DNA from: Streptomyces sp. CG4
Lineage (GTDB): Bacteria; Actinomycetota; Actinomycetes; Streptomycetales; Streptomycetaceae
Assembly: GCF_041080655.1 (NCBI RefSeq)
Contig: NZ_CP163525.1
Location: forward strand, 8,122,001-8,186,000
Direction: 5' to 3'
DNA: 64,000 nucleotides
Below, one piece after another: positions 16,279 through 24,532 of this stretch. How positions within the stretch are numbered: position 1 is the stretch's first letter; every line of letters starts with the position of its first letter. The notes under the pieces were generated by a model, which did not search any database, had not been told where the DNA came from, and saw only the letters and a list, made by a program, of their open reading frames with translations. A program made the position numbers and the translations under genes.

Positions 16279-16282
16279 CGGG

Positions 16283-17083
16283 TCAGTCCTCCAGAGCGGT
16301 ACCGTCGTCGCCGAGCCGGTCCCGGACGACGTCGAACTGCTTCATGCGTTCCAGTACGGCCTCCGCCGTCGGCCGTTCCATCCCGTCCACGATCCGCCCG
16401 TCGCCCAGGAAGAGCACCAGATCGGAATGGGCGGCTGCGCCAGGATCGTGGGTGACCATGACGACCGTCTGCCCGAGATCGTCCACCGCGCCGCGCAGGA
16501 AGCCCAGCACCTCTAGACCGGCCCGCGAGTCGAGGTTGCCGGTCGGCTCGTCGGCGAAGATCAGCTCCGGCCGGGAGGCCAGCGCCCGCGCGCACGCGAC
16601 CCGCTGCTGCTGACCGCCGGAGAGCTGGGCGGGCCGGTGCTTCAGCCGGTCGCGCAGGCCGAGCGTGTCGATGACCTGCCGCAGCCACTGCTCGTCGGGC
16701 CTGCGTCCCGCGATGTCCATGGGCAGGGTGATGTTCTCGGCGGCCGTCAGCGTCGGGATGAGGTTGAACGACTGGAACATGAACCCGACCCGGTCGCGCC
16801 TGAGCCGGGTCAGCTCCCGTTCCCTCAGCCCGGTGATCTCGGTGCCGCCCAGCCACACCTGGCCGGCCGACACCGTGTCGAGCCCCGCCAGACAGTGCAT
16901 GAGCGTGGACTTCCCCGACCCCGAGGGCCCCATCACGGCGGTGAAACGGCCGCGCGCGATGTCGACGTCCACCGAGTCCAGGGCGATGACGGCCGTCTCG
17001 CCGGCGCCGTACGCCTTGGTGAGCCCGCGGGCGCGGGCCGCGACGGCGCCGTCCGGCGCATGTCGTGCAACAGGTGTGGACAA
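16283..17083 (-). CDS. ABC transporter ATP-binding protein (MacB/LolD type)
   Basis: About 266 residues from TTG 17083, which is preceded by GGGAGG at 5-base spacing. An upstream in-frame extension to 17224 is Gly/Arg-rich and lacks a ribosome site, so I reject it. Walker A is GPSGSGKS, the Q-loop lies at FMFQSFNLIPTLTAAENITL, the ABC signature is LSGGQQQRVACARAL, Walker B is LIFADEPTGNLD and the H-loop is VTHDPG. The signature is typical of MacB/LolD partners of FtsX permeases, and the permease gene follows after 4 bp. It energises the exporter. Divergent from the toxin-antitoxin genes. Confidence 0.9.
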   Translation of the reverse strand: MSTPVARHAPDGAVAARARGLTKAYGAGETAVIALDSVDVDIARGRFTAVMGPSGSGKSTLMHCLAGLDTVSAGQVWLGGTEITGLRERELTRLRRDRVGFMFQSFNLIPTLTAAENITLPMDIAGRRPDEQWLRQVIDTLGLRDRLKHRPAQLSGGQQQRVACARALASRPELIFADEPTGNLDSRAGLEVLGFLRGAVDDLGQTVVMVTHDPGAAAHSDLVLFLGDGRIVDGMERPTAEAVLERMKQFDVVRDRLGDDGTALED

Positions 17084-17215
17084 GACCGCCTCCCGGTCGC
17101 CGGAACCGCCCGTCCCGGGCGAGCGTAAGGGACACACCGGCCCGGCGCAGCCCTTCCGTGCGCCCTCGCTCTGCTGTCCGTGCGCCCTTGCCGTGCCGGT
17201 TGTGCGCCCTTGCCT

Positions 17216-17239
17216 CGCTAGCATCCCGACGCTAGCGTC
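17216..17239. promoter_or_regulatory. Candidate toxin-antitoxin autoregulatory operator
   Basis: A perfect 12-bp palindrome GACGCTAGCGTC (17228-17239) ends 5 bases before the antitoxin ATG. A second CGCTAGC lies 14 bp upstream (17216-17222). Spaced half-site repeats at the start codon are what ribbon-helix-helix antitoxins bind. Confidence 0.6.
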
Positions 17240-17244
17240 GAGGC

Positions 17245-17508
17245 ATGGCGAAGACCCAGCTGAATGTGCGCGTGGACGAGGACACCGCCCGCGCGGCGCG
17301 CGAACGCGCCCTGGCCCGTGGCATCAGCGTCAACCGCTACATAGAAGAGCTGGTCAGGCAGGACACCGGGGAAGCCGGCCGCACCTTCGTCGAGGCCGCC
17401 GCCGACTTCATGAAGCAGTACGAGTCCGTGTTCGCCGAGGAGTTCACCGAGAAGTTCACCGAGAAGTTCACCGAGACCCGCGGCACCCGCACCGGGGACG
17501 GCCGCTGA
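17245..17508 (+). CDS. Ribbon-helix-helix antitoxin
   Basis: The 87-residue protein opens with a ribbon-helix-helix DNA-binding fold: beta strand TQLNVRVDEDTARAARERAL, then helix ARGISVNRYIEELVRQD. The C-terminal half, which would wrap the toxin, carries a short tandem repeat EEFTEKFTEKFTE encoded by repeated GAGAAGTTCACC units. That is a likely replication-slippage hotspot. The toxin gene begins 4 bp after the stop, giving a compact two-gene operon. A palindrome at 17228-17239 sits directly over the start region, fitting autorepression. Confidence 0.85.
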   Translation: MAKTQLNVRVDEDTARAARERALARGISVNRYIEELVRQDTGEAGRTFVEAAADFMKQYESVFAEEFTEKFTEKFTETRGTRTGDGR

Positions 17509-17512
17509 TCCC

Positions 17513-17887
17513 TTGAACGAGCTCAGCATCGACCTCGCCTGGCTCCTCATGCTCGCCGAACAGAAGACGCCCGGGGACCCGCAGGTCACCGACTGGGGCG
17601 CGCTCGTCGCCGCCGTGGCACGGCACCGCGCCGAGATATTCGGCGTGCCCGTCTACGACAACCCGTACGCCCGCGCCGCCGCCCTGCTCCAGCTGCTGAT
17701 CCACGTGCCGGCGCTGGAGCGGTCCAACGCGCTGTTCGCCTCGGCGGTCGCCTATGCCTACCTGGTCGCCAGCGGCGCGAAGGTGGCCACCTCGCCCGAG
17801 CAGGTGCGCGACCTCGCCCGGCTGGTGAAGGAGGGCACGGCCGACGTGGACGCCATCGCGCGCGAGTTGCGCCGCTGGAGCCTGTGA
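17513..17887 (+). CDS. Fic/Doc-like toxin with atypical active-site motif
   Basis: This 124-residue protein is all-helical and has the size of Doc toxins, which inactivate EF-Tu by phosphorylation. The segment aligning with the Fic motif reads HVPALERSNALF (His64, Asn72) instead of HxFx(D/E)(A/G)N(K/G)R, and the usual Arg is absent. The following helix AYAYLVASGAKVATSPEQV looks like the Doc C-terminal part. Streptomyces homologues are annotated as Fic-family toxins with a similar motif, so this may be a distinct subfamily rather than a dead copy. Start is TTG 17513, 4 bp after the antitoxin stop, probably coupled. Confidence 0.7.
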   Translation: MNELSIDLAWLLMLAEQKTPGDPQVTDWGALVAAVARHRAEIFGVPVYDNPYARAAALLQLLIHVPALERSNALFASAVAYAYLVASGAKVATSPEQVRDLARLVKEGTADVDAIARELRRWSL

Positions 17888-18580
17888 TCAGCGTGCGGCC
17901 GGCTCGTCCGGCCGCCAGGCGACCCCGAGCGTGCAGTACGAGGACGGCAGCGCCGGCCCCTTCTCCGGCAACATCACCGGTCGCCGCGGTCCGAGGGTGA
18001 ACCCGGCCGCGCGCAACGCGGCCACCGGCTCCCGGGCCAGATGACAGCCGCCGGTCAGCGTGGGCCACACCGTCCGGTCCAGCGTGCGCTGGGTCAGCGT
18101 CATCAGGCGGCCGCCGCCCAGCCCGTGCTCGAAGAACCGCACCTGGCCGCCCGGCTTGAGCACACGACGTACCTCGCCGAGCGCCCGTGGCACGTCCCGC
18201 ACGCTGCACAGCACCAGGCACAGCACCGCCGCGTCGAACGCCTCGCTCTTGACCGGCAGCGCCTCGGCGGCACCCGGCACCACGTCGACCGGCACCTGGG
18301 CGCGCAGCGCCGACTCCAGCGCCAACTGCCGTAGCAGCGGCTCCGGTTCGATCGCGACGACCTCTGCGACGGTCCCCGGATAGTGCGCGAAGTTCAGCCC
18401 GTTGCCCGCTCCGATCTCGATCACGCGCCCCGACAGTCCGGCGAGCAGCCGCTCCCGCAGCCCGGCCACGCCGAGCCGCGTCTCGGCGCTCACGCTGTAG
18501 CGCGCATAGAAACGCGCGAACAGCGGGTGGTGGACGGGACTCCGCGTCACCTTGCCGGAAACGGCCGACGTCAGTCGCAT
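17888..18580 (-). CDS. Class I SAM-dependent methyltransferase
   Basis: The 230-residue protein has the Rossmann SAM-binding motif I VIEIGAGNGLNF near residue 55, an acidic motif VVAIEPEPLL, post-motif EAFDAAVLCLVLCSV and the FEHGLGGG strand. The profile is UbiE/METTL7-like, with FARFYARYSVSAETRLG at the N-terminus as in phosphatidylethanolamine or arsenite-type methyltransferase relatives. The substrate cannot be deduced. It is convergent with and directly abuts the toxin gene stop. ATG 18580 follows a GGGAGA site. No partner gene is obvious. Confidence 0.85.
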   Translation of the reverse strand: MRLTSAVSGKVTRSPVHHPLFARFYARYSVSAETRLGVAGLRERLLAGLSGRVIEIGAGNGLNFAHYPGTVAEVVAIEPEPLLRQLALESALRAQVPVDVVPGAAEALPVKSEAFDAAVLCLVLCSVRDVPRALGEVRRVLKPGGQVRFFEHGLGGGRLMTLTQRTLDRTVWPTLTGGCHLAREPVAALRAAGFTLGPRRPVMLPEKGPALPSSYCTLGVAWRPDEPAAR

Positions 18581-18611
18581 GGCATCTCCCGGAGGACGTT
18601 CCTACGGTGAG

Positions 18612-18637
18612 TGTCCCCCGGAAACGGCGGGGGCACC
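18612..18637 (-). terminator. Possible terminator after bioD
   Basis: GTG(T)CCCCC and GGGGGCAC form a short stem with one bulge around a 9-base loop, 65-90 bp past the bioD stop and upstream of the methyltransferase start. Confidence 0.4.
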
Positions 18638-18701
18638 CTTCGCCGCCCGGACCCACCCGCACTCCGGCGACGCCCCGTATCCCTGTTACGGCTCCGCGTC
18701 C

Positions 18702-19418
18702 CTACGGCGCTTCCCGCACCCGGAACGCCTCCGCGTCCCACGTCCCGTCCAGCCGGGGTGCGAGCCAGGCCGGAGCCGTCGTACGGAAGCCGGCCGGTGG
18801 CAGGCTGCCCGCCCCGGCGGGAATCGCCCCGAGCAGCGGAGCGTTGGCCACCTCCGGCAGGTCGGCCACGTTGCACCGGGTGGCGAGGTCGGGGGAGTCG
18901 GGCCAGCTGCCGATGACCACGCCGGCCAACTCCAGCTCCCGAAGCCGTAGTTCGCGCGCCGTCAGCTCTGTGGTGTTCAGCGTGCCGAGCCCGGCCGAGG
19001 CCACGATCAGCACCGGTGCGCCGAGCAGCCCCGCCGCGTCGGCCAGCGTGCCGCCGCCCGCGTCGAAGCGGACGAGCAGCCCGCCCGCCCCCTCCACCAG
19101 CACCAGATCGTGCTCGGTGGCCAGCTTGGCGGCCCGCTCGGCCACCTCGTGCGGGTGCACGGGGGTCATGCCCGCCCGCCGGGCCGCCGTCCCAGGTGCC
19201 AACGGCTCCGGAAAGCGGGCGAGTTCGGCGGCCGTGACCGGCCCCGCGAGCCGCGCGACCTCGTCGGCGTCCCCGCGCTCGTGCGGTCGTACGCCCGTCT
19301 GGGCGGCCTTGAGCACGGCCACCGAGCGTCCGGCCGCGAGCGCGGCGGCGGCGACGGCGGCCGTGGTGACGGTCTTGCCGACCTCCGTGCCCGTCCCCGT
19401 GATCACCAGTACCGGCAC
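18702..19418 (-). CDS. bioD: Dethiobiotin synthetase BioD
   Basis: BioD uses ATP and CO2 to close the ureido ring of dethiobiotin from DAPA. The 238-residue protein has the P-loop VITGTGTEVGKTVTTAAVAA at its start, the DAPA-binding region VLKAAQTGV, and the LVEGAGGLLVRFD motif near residue 110. GTG 19418 follows GGGAGGG at proper spacing and starts at the bioA stop codon, so translation is coupled to bioA. It is the last gene of bioB-bioA-bioD. Length and motifs are normal for the family. Confidence 0.95.
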   Translation of the reverse strand: MPVLVITGTGTEVGKTVTTAAVAAAALAAGRSVAVLKAAQTGVRPHERGDADEVARLAGPVTAAELARFPEPLAPGTAARRAGMTPVHPHEVAERAAKLATEHDLVLVEGAGGLLVRFDAGGGTLADAAGLLGAPVLIVASAGLGTLNTTELTARELRLRELELAGVVIGSWPDSPDLATRCNVADLPEVANAPLLGAIPAGAGSLPPAGFRTTAPAWLAPRLDGTWDAEAFRVREAP

Positions 19419-19419
19419 G

Positions 19420-20709
19420 TCATCCCTCCCGCGCCGCGGCGCACACCGCGCGTCCGATCCGTGCCACGTCCTCGTCCGAGGTGATGTACGGCGGCATCGT
19501 GTAGACCAGATCCCGGAACGGGCGCAGCCAGACGCCCTCCCGCACGGCGGCCGCGGTGGCCGCCGCCATGTCCACCTCGTGGTCGAGCTGGACGACGCCG
19601 ATCGCCCCGAGGACGCGGACGTCCCGTACCCCGGGCAGCTCACGCGCGGGTGCCAGCCCGTCCCACAGGTCCGCCTCGATCCGCTTGACCTCCGCCCGCC
19701 AGTCCTGCCCCAGGAGCAGATCGAGCGAGGCGCAGGCCACCGCGGCCGCCAGCGGGTTGCCCATGAACGTCGGGCCGTGCGCGAGCACCGGCACCTCGCC
19801 CCGCGAGATGCCCTCTGCGATCCGCGCGGTGCACAGCGTGGCCGCCATCGTCAGATAGCCGCCGGTCAGCGCCTTGCCCACACACATCACGTCCGGCGTG
19901 ACGCCCGCATGGTCCGCGGCGAACAGCTCACCCGTGCGGCCGAAGCCGGTGGCGATCTCGTCGAACACCAACAGCACGTCGTGCGCGTCGCAGGCCTCGC
20001 GCAGCACCCGCAGATACGCGGGGGAGTGGAAGCGCATCCCGCCCGCGCCCTGCACCACCGGTTCCACGATCACCGCGGCCAGCTCGTCCGCGTGCCGCCC
20101 GATCAGCTCCCGCAGCCCGTCCGCGTACGACTCCTCGTACTCCGCGGGCGGCGCGTCGGCGAACACCTGGCGCGGCAGCACACCCGACCACAGCCCGTGC
20201 ATCCCGCCCTCCGGGTCGCACACCGACATCGGCTGCCAGGTGTCGCCGTGGTAGCCGCCCCGCCAGGTCAGCAGCCGCTGCTTGCCGGGCCGGCCGAGCG
20301 AGCGCCAGTACTGCAGGCACATCTTCACCGCGACCTCGACCGACACCGAACCGGAGTCGGCGAGGAAGACGTGCTCCAGTCCCTGCGGAGACATGTCGAC
20401 AAGACGCTTCGCGAGCCGTACGGCGGGCTCGTGGGTCAGCCCGCCGAACATCACATGGCTCATCCGCCCGAGCTGCTCGTGCGCCGCCTCGTTGAGGACC
20501 GGGTGGTTGTAGCCGTGGATCGCCGACCACCAGGACGACATGCCGTCCACCAACTCGCCCGAGCCGTCCGCCAGGTGCAGCCGGACCCCGCTCGCCGACT
20601 CCACCACCAGTGGCTCGGCCCGTCCGGGCATCGGGCCGTACGGGTGCCACACGTGCCGTCGGTCCAGCTCCAGCAGCTCGGGCACGCTCAGGCCGGGCAG
20701 GTCAGGCAT
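19420..20709 (-). CDS. bioA: Adenosylmethionine-8-amino-7-oxononanoate aminotransferase BioA
   Basis: BioA transfers the amino group of SAM to KAPA, giving DAPA. The 429-residue PLP enzyme shows HVWHPYGPMPG at the N-terminus (BioA-specific), WWSAIHGYNHPVLN, the PLP-phosphate region SGSVSVEVAVKM, LLVFDEIATGFGRTGE and the Schiff-base Lys in MCVGKALTGGYLT. From ATG 20709 the start overlaps the bioB stop by 8 bp. An in-frame upstream extension to 20874 encodes an Arg/Ala-rich stretch antisense to the bioB tail and is not real. Second gene of bioBAD. Confidence 0.95.
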   Translation of the reverse strand: MPDLPGLSVPELLELDRRHVWHPYGPMPGRAEPLVVESASGVRLHLADGSGELVDGMSSWWSAIHGYNHPVLNEAAHEQLGRMSHVMFGGLTHEPAVRLAKRLVDMSPQGLEHVFLADSGSVSVEVAVKMCLQYWRSLGRPGKQRLLTWRGGYHGDTWQPMSVCDPEGGMHGLWSGVLPRQVFADAPPAEYEESYADGLRELIGRHADELAAVIVEPVVQGAGGMRFHSPAYLRVLREACDAHDVLLVFDEIATGFGRTGELFAADHAGVTPDVMCVGKALTGGYLTMAATLCTARIAEGISRGEVPVLAHGPTFMGNPLAAAVACASLDLLLGQDWRAEVKRIEADLWDGLAPARELPGVRDVRVLGAIGVVQLDHEVDMAAATAAAVREGVWLRPFRDLVYTMPPYITSDEDVARIGRAVCAAAREG

Positions 20710-21892
20710 TGGGCGCGAGATCCGTTCCGGCACCCCGGCGGCGGACGGTGACGAGGTCGGTGCGCGCCTCCTGGGCGGCCGGCGCGGCCGTCGTACCGCA
20801 TACGTCCGCCCCCTCGTGCGAGCCGCAGCCGGAGCCGGATCCGCACCCGGCGCTCTCGTGCGAACCGCAGCCACCCGCGGCCGTCGTCGCCCGGTGCTCG
20901 GGCAGCGTCACCTCGCCGGCGCCCTCCACCTCGAACCCGGCGTCGGCGATCATCTCCAGGTCGGCCTTGCCGGCCTGGCCCTCGCTGGTCAGGTAGTCGC
21001 CGAGGAAGATCGAGTTGGCGAGGTGCAGCGCGAGCGGCTGCATCGTGCGCAGATGGACCTCGCGGCCGCCCGCGATGCGGACCTCCACATCCGGGCAGAC
21101 GAACCGGACCATCGCGAGGATCCGCAGACAGCGCTGCGGGGTGAGGTTCCACTCCTTGCCCAGCGGGGTGCCCTCGAACGGGATGAGGAAGTTCACCGGC
21201 ACCGAGTCCGGGTCCAGCTCGCGCAGCGAGAAGACGACGTCGACCAGGTCCTCGTCGCTCTCGCCCATGCCCGCGATCAGACCGGAGCAGGCGGACAGGC
21301 CGGCCGCGTGCGCCTTGTTCACCGTGTCCACCCGGTCGGCGTACGTGTGGGTGGTCGTGATGTCCCCGTAGGTGGACTCCGAGGTGTTGAGGTTGTGGTT
21401 GTAGGCATCCGCGCCCGCCTCGCGCAGCCGCTCTGCCTGGCCGTCGGAGAGCAGACCGAGGCAGGCGCACACCTCGACCTGCTCGTTCTGCTCCTTGATC
21501 GTCTTGATGGTCTCCGAGACCCGGTCCACGTCCCGGTCCGTCGGGCCGCGTCCGCTCGCCACCAGGCAGACCCGCTTGGCGCCGCCCGCGAGACCGGCGG
21601 CGGCCGCCTGGGAGGCCTCGTCGGGCTTCAGCCAGGTGTACTTCAGGATCTCGGCCTTCGAGCCGAGCCGCTGGGAACAGTAGGAACAGTCCTCGGGGCA
21701 CAGGCCCGACTTGAGGTTGACGAGATAGTTGAGTTTCACCCGTCGCCCGAACCAGTGCCGGCGCACCTTTCCGGCCGCGGCCACCACATCGAGCACATCG
21801 TCGTCAGGGGTGGCCAGTACGGCGAGCGCTTCCTCGCGGGTCGGCAGCTCACGCCGAAGCCCCTTGTCCACCAGCGTCTTCAGCAGGTCCAT
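20702..21892 (-). CDS. bioB: Biotin synthase BioB with Cys/His-rich C-terminal tail
   Basis: BioB inserts sulfur into dethiobiotin using radical SAM chemistry. The motif CPEDCSYCSQ (CxxxCxxC) binds the [4Fe-4S] cluster near residue 64, and AGLSACSGLIAGMGES, NTSEST and FLIPFEGTPL are family blocks. The catalytic domain ends near residue 330. After it comes an unusual 60-residue tail containing GGCGSHESAGCGSGSGCGSH and another Cys, with two Cys-Gly-Ser-His repeats. This could bind iron or another metal; I know no established role. ATG 21892 is chosen because it opens the conserved MDLLKTLVDKG. First gene of bioBAD, divergent from bioF. Confidence 0.95.
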   Translation of the reverse strand: MDLLKTLVDKGLRRELPTREEALAVLATPDDDVLDVVAAAGKVRRHWFGRRVKLNYLVNLKSGLCPEDCSYCSQRLGSKAEILKYTWLKPDEASQAAAAGLAGGAKRVCLVASGRGPTDRDVDRVSETIKTIKEQNEQVEVCACLGLLSDGQAERLREAGADAYNHNLNTSESTYGDITTTHTYADRVDTVNKAHAAGLSACSGLIAGMGESDEDLVDVVFSLRELDPDSVPVNFLIPFEGTPLGKEWNLTPQRCLRILAMVRFVCPDVEVRIAGGREVHLRTMQPLALHLANSIFLGDYLTSEGQAGKADLEMIADAGFEVEGAGEVTLPEHRATTAAGGCGSHESAGCGSGSGCGSHEGADVCGTTAAPAAQEARTDLVTVRRRGAGTDLAPNA

Positions 21893-21960
21893 GAGGCCTG
21901 ATCCTGTCCTACGGGACCGCTCCGGGCCAAGGAGAGTTTGCACAACGGAGACGGTTCACC

Positions 21961-21978
21961 GTGTGGGTATTGCCACAC
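21961..21978. promoter_or_regulatory. Candidate biotin-operon operator
   Basis: A perfect inverted repeat GTGTGG-GTATTG-CCACAC lies in the 147-bp divergent region between bioB and bioF. It does not resemble the TGAAC-type BioQ sites I remember, so the binding protein is unknown. Confidence 0.5.
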
Positions 21979-22039
21979 CCTGGGCGGCCGACCGTACGGC
22001 TAGGGTCTGTCCGCTACCTACAAAAGCCTTGGAGGACCC

Positions 22040-23167
22040 ATGGCGTTCGGCTGGATCGACGAGCAGGCCGAGGCGCGTCGCCGCGCCGGACTCGTCCGCA
22101 CCCTGCGCCCCCGCCCCGCCGACTCGGCCCTGCTGGACATGGCGAGCAACGACTACCTCGGCCTCGCCCACCACCCCGAGGTCACCGAGGCGGCCGCCCG
22201 CGCCGCCCGGCTCTGGGGCGGCGGTGCCACCGGCTCCCGGCTGGTCACCGGCACCACCGAGCTGCACACCGAGCTGGAGCGCGAACTGGCCGCCTTCTGC
22301 GGTTTCGAGGCTGCGCTGGTCTTCTCTTCCGGTTACGCCGCCAACCTGGCCGCGGTCACCGCGCTGGCCCCGCACGGCTCGCTGATCGTCTCCGACGCCG
22401 GGAACCACGCCTCGCTCATCGACGGCTGCCGGCTCGCCCGGGGCGAGAAGCAGGTCGTGGGACACGCCGACCCGGAGTCGGTGCGCAAGGCCCTGGCCAC
22501 CCACCAGGGGCCGGCGATCGTCGTCTCCGACACCGTGTTCTCGGTCGACGGCGACCGGGCCCCGCTGACCGCGCTGGCCGAGGCGTGCCGGGAGCACGGC
22601 GCGGGGCTGGTCGTCGACGACGCGCACGGGCTCGGGGTGCTGGGCGAGGGCGGCCAGGGCGCGCCGTACGCGGCCGGGCTGGCGGGCGCCGCGGACGTGG
22701 TGGTCACGGCCACCCTGTCCAAGTCGCTGGGCAGCCAGGGCGGCGTGGTGCTCGGCCCGGCGCGGGTGATCGGCCATCTGGTCAACGCGGCCCGGACCTT
22801 CATCTTCGACACGGGCCTGGCCCCGGCGGCAGCCGGTGCCGCGCTCGCGGCACTGCGGCTGCTCGTGCGCGAACCGGAGCGTGCGGCGCGCGCCCGTGCG
22901 GTGGCCGCGGAACTGCACGCACGACTGACCGCCGCGGGTCTGGAAGCGGTGCGTCCGGATGCCGCGGTGGTCTCCGTACGGGCTCCGTCCCCGGAGCAGG
23001 CGGTGCGCTGGGCGGCCGACTGCCGTACCGCGGGGCTGGCCGTGGGCTGCTTCCGTCCTCCTTCCGTGCCCGACGGCATCTCCCGGCTGCGGCTGACCGC
23101 CCGGGCGGACCTGTCCGGGGCGGAGATCGAACGCGCTGTACGGGTCATCGGCGAAACGCGACCATGA
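22040..23167 (+). CDS. bioF: 8-amino-7-oxononanoate synthase BioF
   Basis: BioF condenses pimeloyl thioester with alanine to make KAPA, the step before BioA. The 375-residue alpha-oxoamine synthase has ASNDYLGLAHHPEV, GATGSRLVTGTTELHTELER, VVDDAHGLGVLGEGG, and the PLP Lys in TATLSKSLGSQGG near residue 232. ATG 22040 follows TTGGAGGA. It is divergent from bioBAD with a palindrome between them, so both units are probably co-regulated. No bioC/bioH pimeloyl genes are seen nearby, as is common in Streptomyces. Confidence 0.95.
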   Translation: MAFGWIDEQAEARRRAGLVRTLRPRPADSALLDMASNDYLGLAHHPEVTEAAARAARLWGGGATGSRLVTGTTELHTELERELAAFCGFEAALVFSSGYAANLAAVTALAPHGSLIVSDAGNHASLIDGCRLARGEKQVVGHADPESVRKALATHQGPAIVVSDTVFSVDGDRAPLTALAEACREHGAGLVVDDAHGLGVLGEGGQGAPYAAGLAGAADVVVTATLSKSLGSQGGVVLGPARVIGHLVNAARTFIFDTGLAPAAAGAALAALRLLVREPERAARARAVAAELHARLTAAGLEAVRPDAAVVSVRAPSPEQAVRWAADCRTAGLAVGCFRPPSVPDGISRLRLTARADLSGAEIERAVRVIGETRP

Positions 23168-23223
23168 GTCGGCGTGACACGGCCGTGCTTCACCTAGGAG
23201 TGATTACCTGTGATCGGTTCTGA

Positions 23224-23445
23224 TCAGAGCGCGGTGAGGAACCCCGCCCAGCTCCGGTCGGAGAAGAACACCGCGGGTCCGGCGGGGCTCTTGGAGTCGC
23301 GCACGGCGAGCAGCCCGGCCCAGGGGCCGGAGCGCGGCCGGGCCGTCTCCACGCAGTTGTTGGCTCCCGTGCTGTAGCTGCTGCGCAGCCACTGCACGTC
23401 GTGCAGATCGGTACTGGCAGGGACGTTACGAGGCAGTGCTGGCAT
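23224..23445 (-). CDS. DUF397-domain small protein
   Basis: A 73-residue protein with the DUF397 pattern: LHDVQWLRSSYSTGANNCVE (W-x-KSS-S, N-CVE) near the start, VRDSKSPAGPAVFFSDRSWA later. DUF397 genes in Streptomyces nearly always follow a WhiJ-like XRE regulator gene, and here the regulator stop lies 9 bp upstream, so they are cotranscribed. The small acidic partner is thought to modulate the DNA-binding activity of its regulator, in a toxin-antitoxin-like or developmental role. It is convergent with bioF. Confidence 0.9.
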   Translation of the reverse strand: MPALPRNVPASTDLHDVQWLRSSYSTGANNCVETARPRSGPWAGLLAVRDSKSPAGPAVFFSDRSWAGFLTAL

Positions 23446-23454
23446 GGTGCCTCC

Positions 23455-24318
23455 TTACGCGCCGTCACCTATTCCGGCGATGTAATCCAACGATTCCTCG
23501 GGTGAAAGGGCGTGCATCCGAAGGGTGTCGAAGGCCTCCGTGTAGGCCATGAGGTCTTCTTTCCGCTCCAGGTAGAGGCTACTCGTCAACTGGTCGAGAA
23601 CAACTACGTCCAGATCAGAAGTGCTCGAAAATGAGAAGATAACGAAAGGTCCGGTGAGGCCGACATGCGCGCCTGCCCCGAACGGCAGGACCTGGAGCCG
23701 GACTTGGGGCAGCCGGGCCGCGTCCAGCAGCCGCTCCAGCTGGCGGGCCATCACCTCGGGGCCGCCGATCTCGCGCCGCAGCACCGCCTCGTCCAGCACC
23801 GCGCTCAGCCTGAGCGGCCGTTCGCAGCGCAGCACGTCCTGCCGGGCCAGCCGCACCTCGACCAGCGTGTCCAGATGTTCGTCGTCCAGGTCCTTCACGG
23901 CCGCCCGGGTCACCGCGCGGGCGTACTCGGGCGTCTGCAGCAGGCCGGGTACGACCGTGGTCTCCAGGGTGCGCATCGCGCTCGCCTGCGACTCCAGGTT
24001 GATGAAATCCCGGTAGGTGGGCGGCAGCACCCCGCGGTAGGCGTGCCACCAGTGGTGCCGGTCGCCCGCCGCCTCCTCGGAGCCCGCCAGCATCAGCAGC
24101 AGCTCGCGCAGCTGCCCGGCGTGGACCCCGTAGGCGTCCAGGAGTAACCGCACATCGGCCGGTTTCGCGCCGCTGGCACCGGTTTCGATCCGGCTCACCT
24201 TCGACTGGTGCCAGCCGACCAGCCGGGCCGCCTCACCGCTCGTGAGCCCCGCACCGGTACGCAGCGTGCGCAATTCGGCGCCCAGTTTGCGGCGCCGCAC
24301 CGCCGGCCCGTTCTGCAT
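23455..24318 (-). CDS. WhiJ-like XRE/DUF5753 regulator containing a TTA codon
   Basis: The 287-residue protein has an N-terminal helix-turn-helix (RKLGAELRTLRTGAGLTSGE, VGWHQSKVSRIETG) and a long C-terminal DUF5753 region (YRDFINLESQASAMRTLETT, VVPGLLQTPEYARAVTRAAV). This is the WhiJ-type architecture implicated in Streptomyces development and antibiotic control. Codon 58 (minus-strand TTA at 24145-24147) is a rare leucine codon read by the bldA tRNA, so full translation should depend on bldA. Together with the DUF397 gene and the divergent ATPase-domain gene it forms the standard triad. An AT-rich palindrome sits between the divergent genes. Confidence 0.9.
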   Translation of the reverse strand: MQNGPAVRRRKLGAELRTLRTGAGLTSGEAARLVGWHQSKVSRIETGASGAKPADVRLLLDAYGVHAGQLRELLLMLAGSEEAAGDRHHWWHAYRGVLPPTYRDFINLESQASAMRTLETTVVPGLLQTPEYARAVTRAAVKDLDDEHLDTLVEVRLARQDVLRCERPLRLSAVLDEAVLRREIGGPEVMARQLERLLDAARLPQVRLQVLPFGAGAHVGLTGPFVIFSFSSTSDLDVVVLDQLTSSLYLERKEDLMAYTEAFDTLRMHALSPEESLDYIAGIGDGA

Positions 24319-24389
24319 GGGCTCCTCCTTACTCCTTCCGGGCCGCCCAAATACGGTCTCGCGTCGTAGAGTTCACCGCTTCGGGCGAC

Positions 24390-24405
24390 AGATATATGCA
24401 TATCT
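24390..24405. promoter_or_regulatory. AT-rich palindromic operator between the XRE and ATPase genes
   Basis: AGATAT-ATGC-ATATCT is a perfect inverted repeat in a conspicuously AT-rich patch within the 214-bp divergent intergenic region. A WhiJ-like regulator could bind here. Confidence 0.55.
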
Positions 24406-24532
24406 TGGTGGATCGCTCCCCGTGACCGGCCCGGTGATGGCAGGCTGACGAGCAAGCACCAGTCCGGGACCGTACTCGAACCCTTCCGCTCCGTGTCGGA
24501 CTGCGGTCCCGTGGGAAAGGGACGACGTCGCC

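Noticed and set aside
13645..16455. A 936-codon plus-strand open frame
   Set aside because: Antisense to the FtsX permease gene, which has clear domains; the frame lacks motifs and a ribosome site.
17440..17480. Repeated GAGAAGTTCACC units as a possible CRISPR or regulatory array
   Set aside because: They are three 12-bp in-frame units within the antitoxin coding sequence, without spacers.
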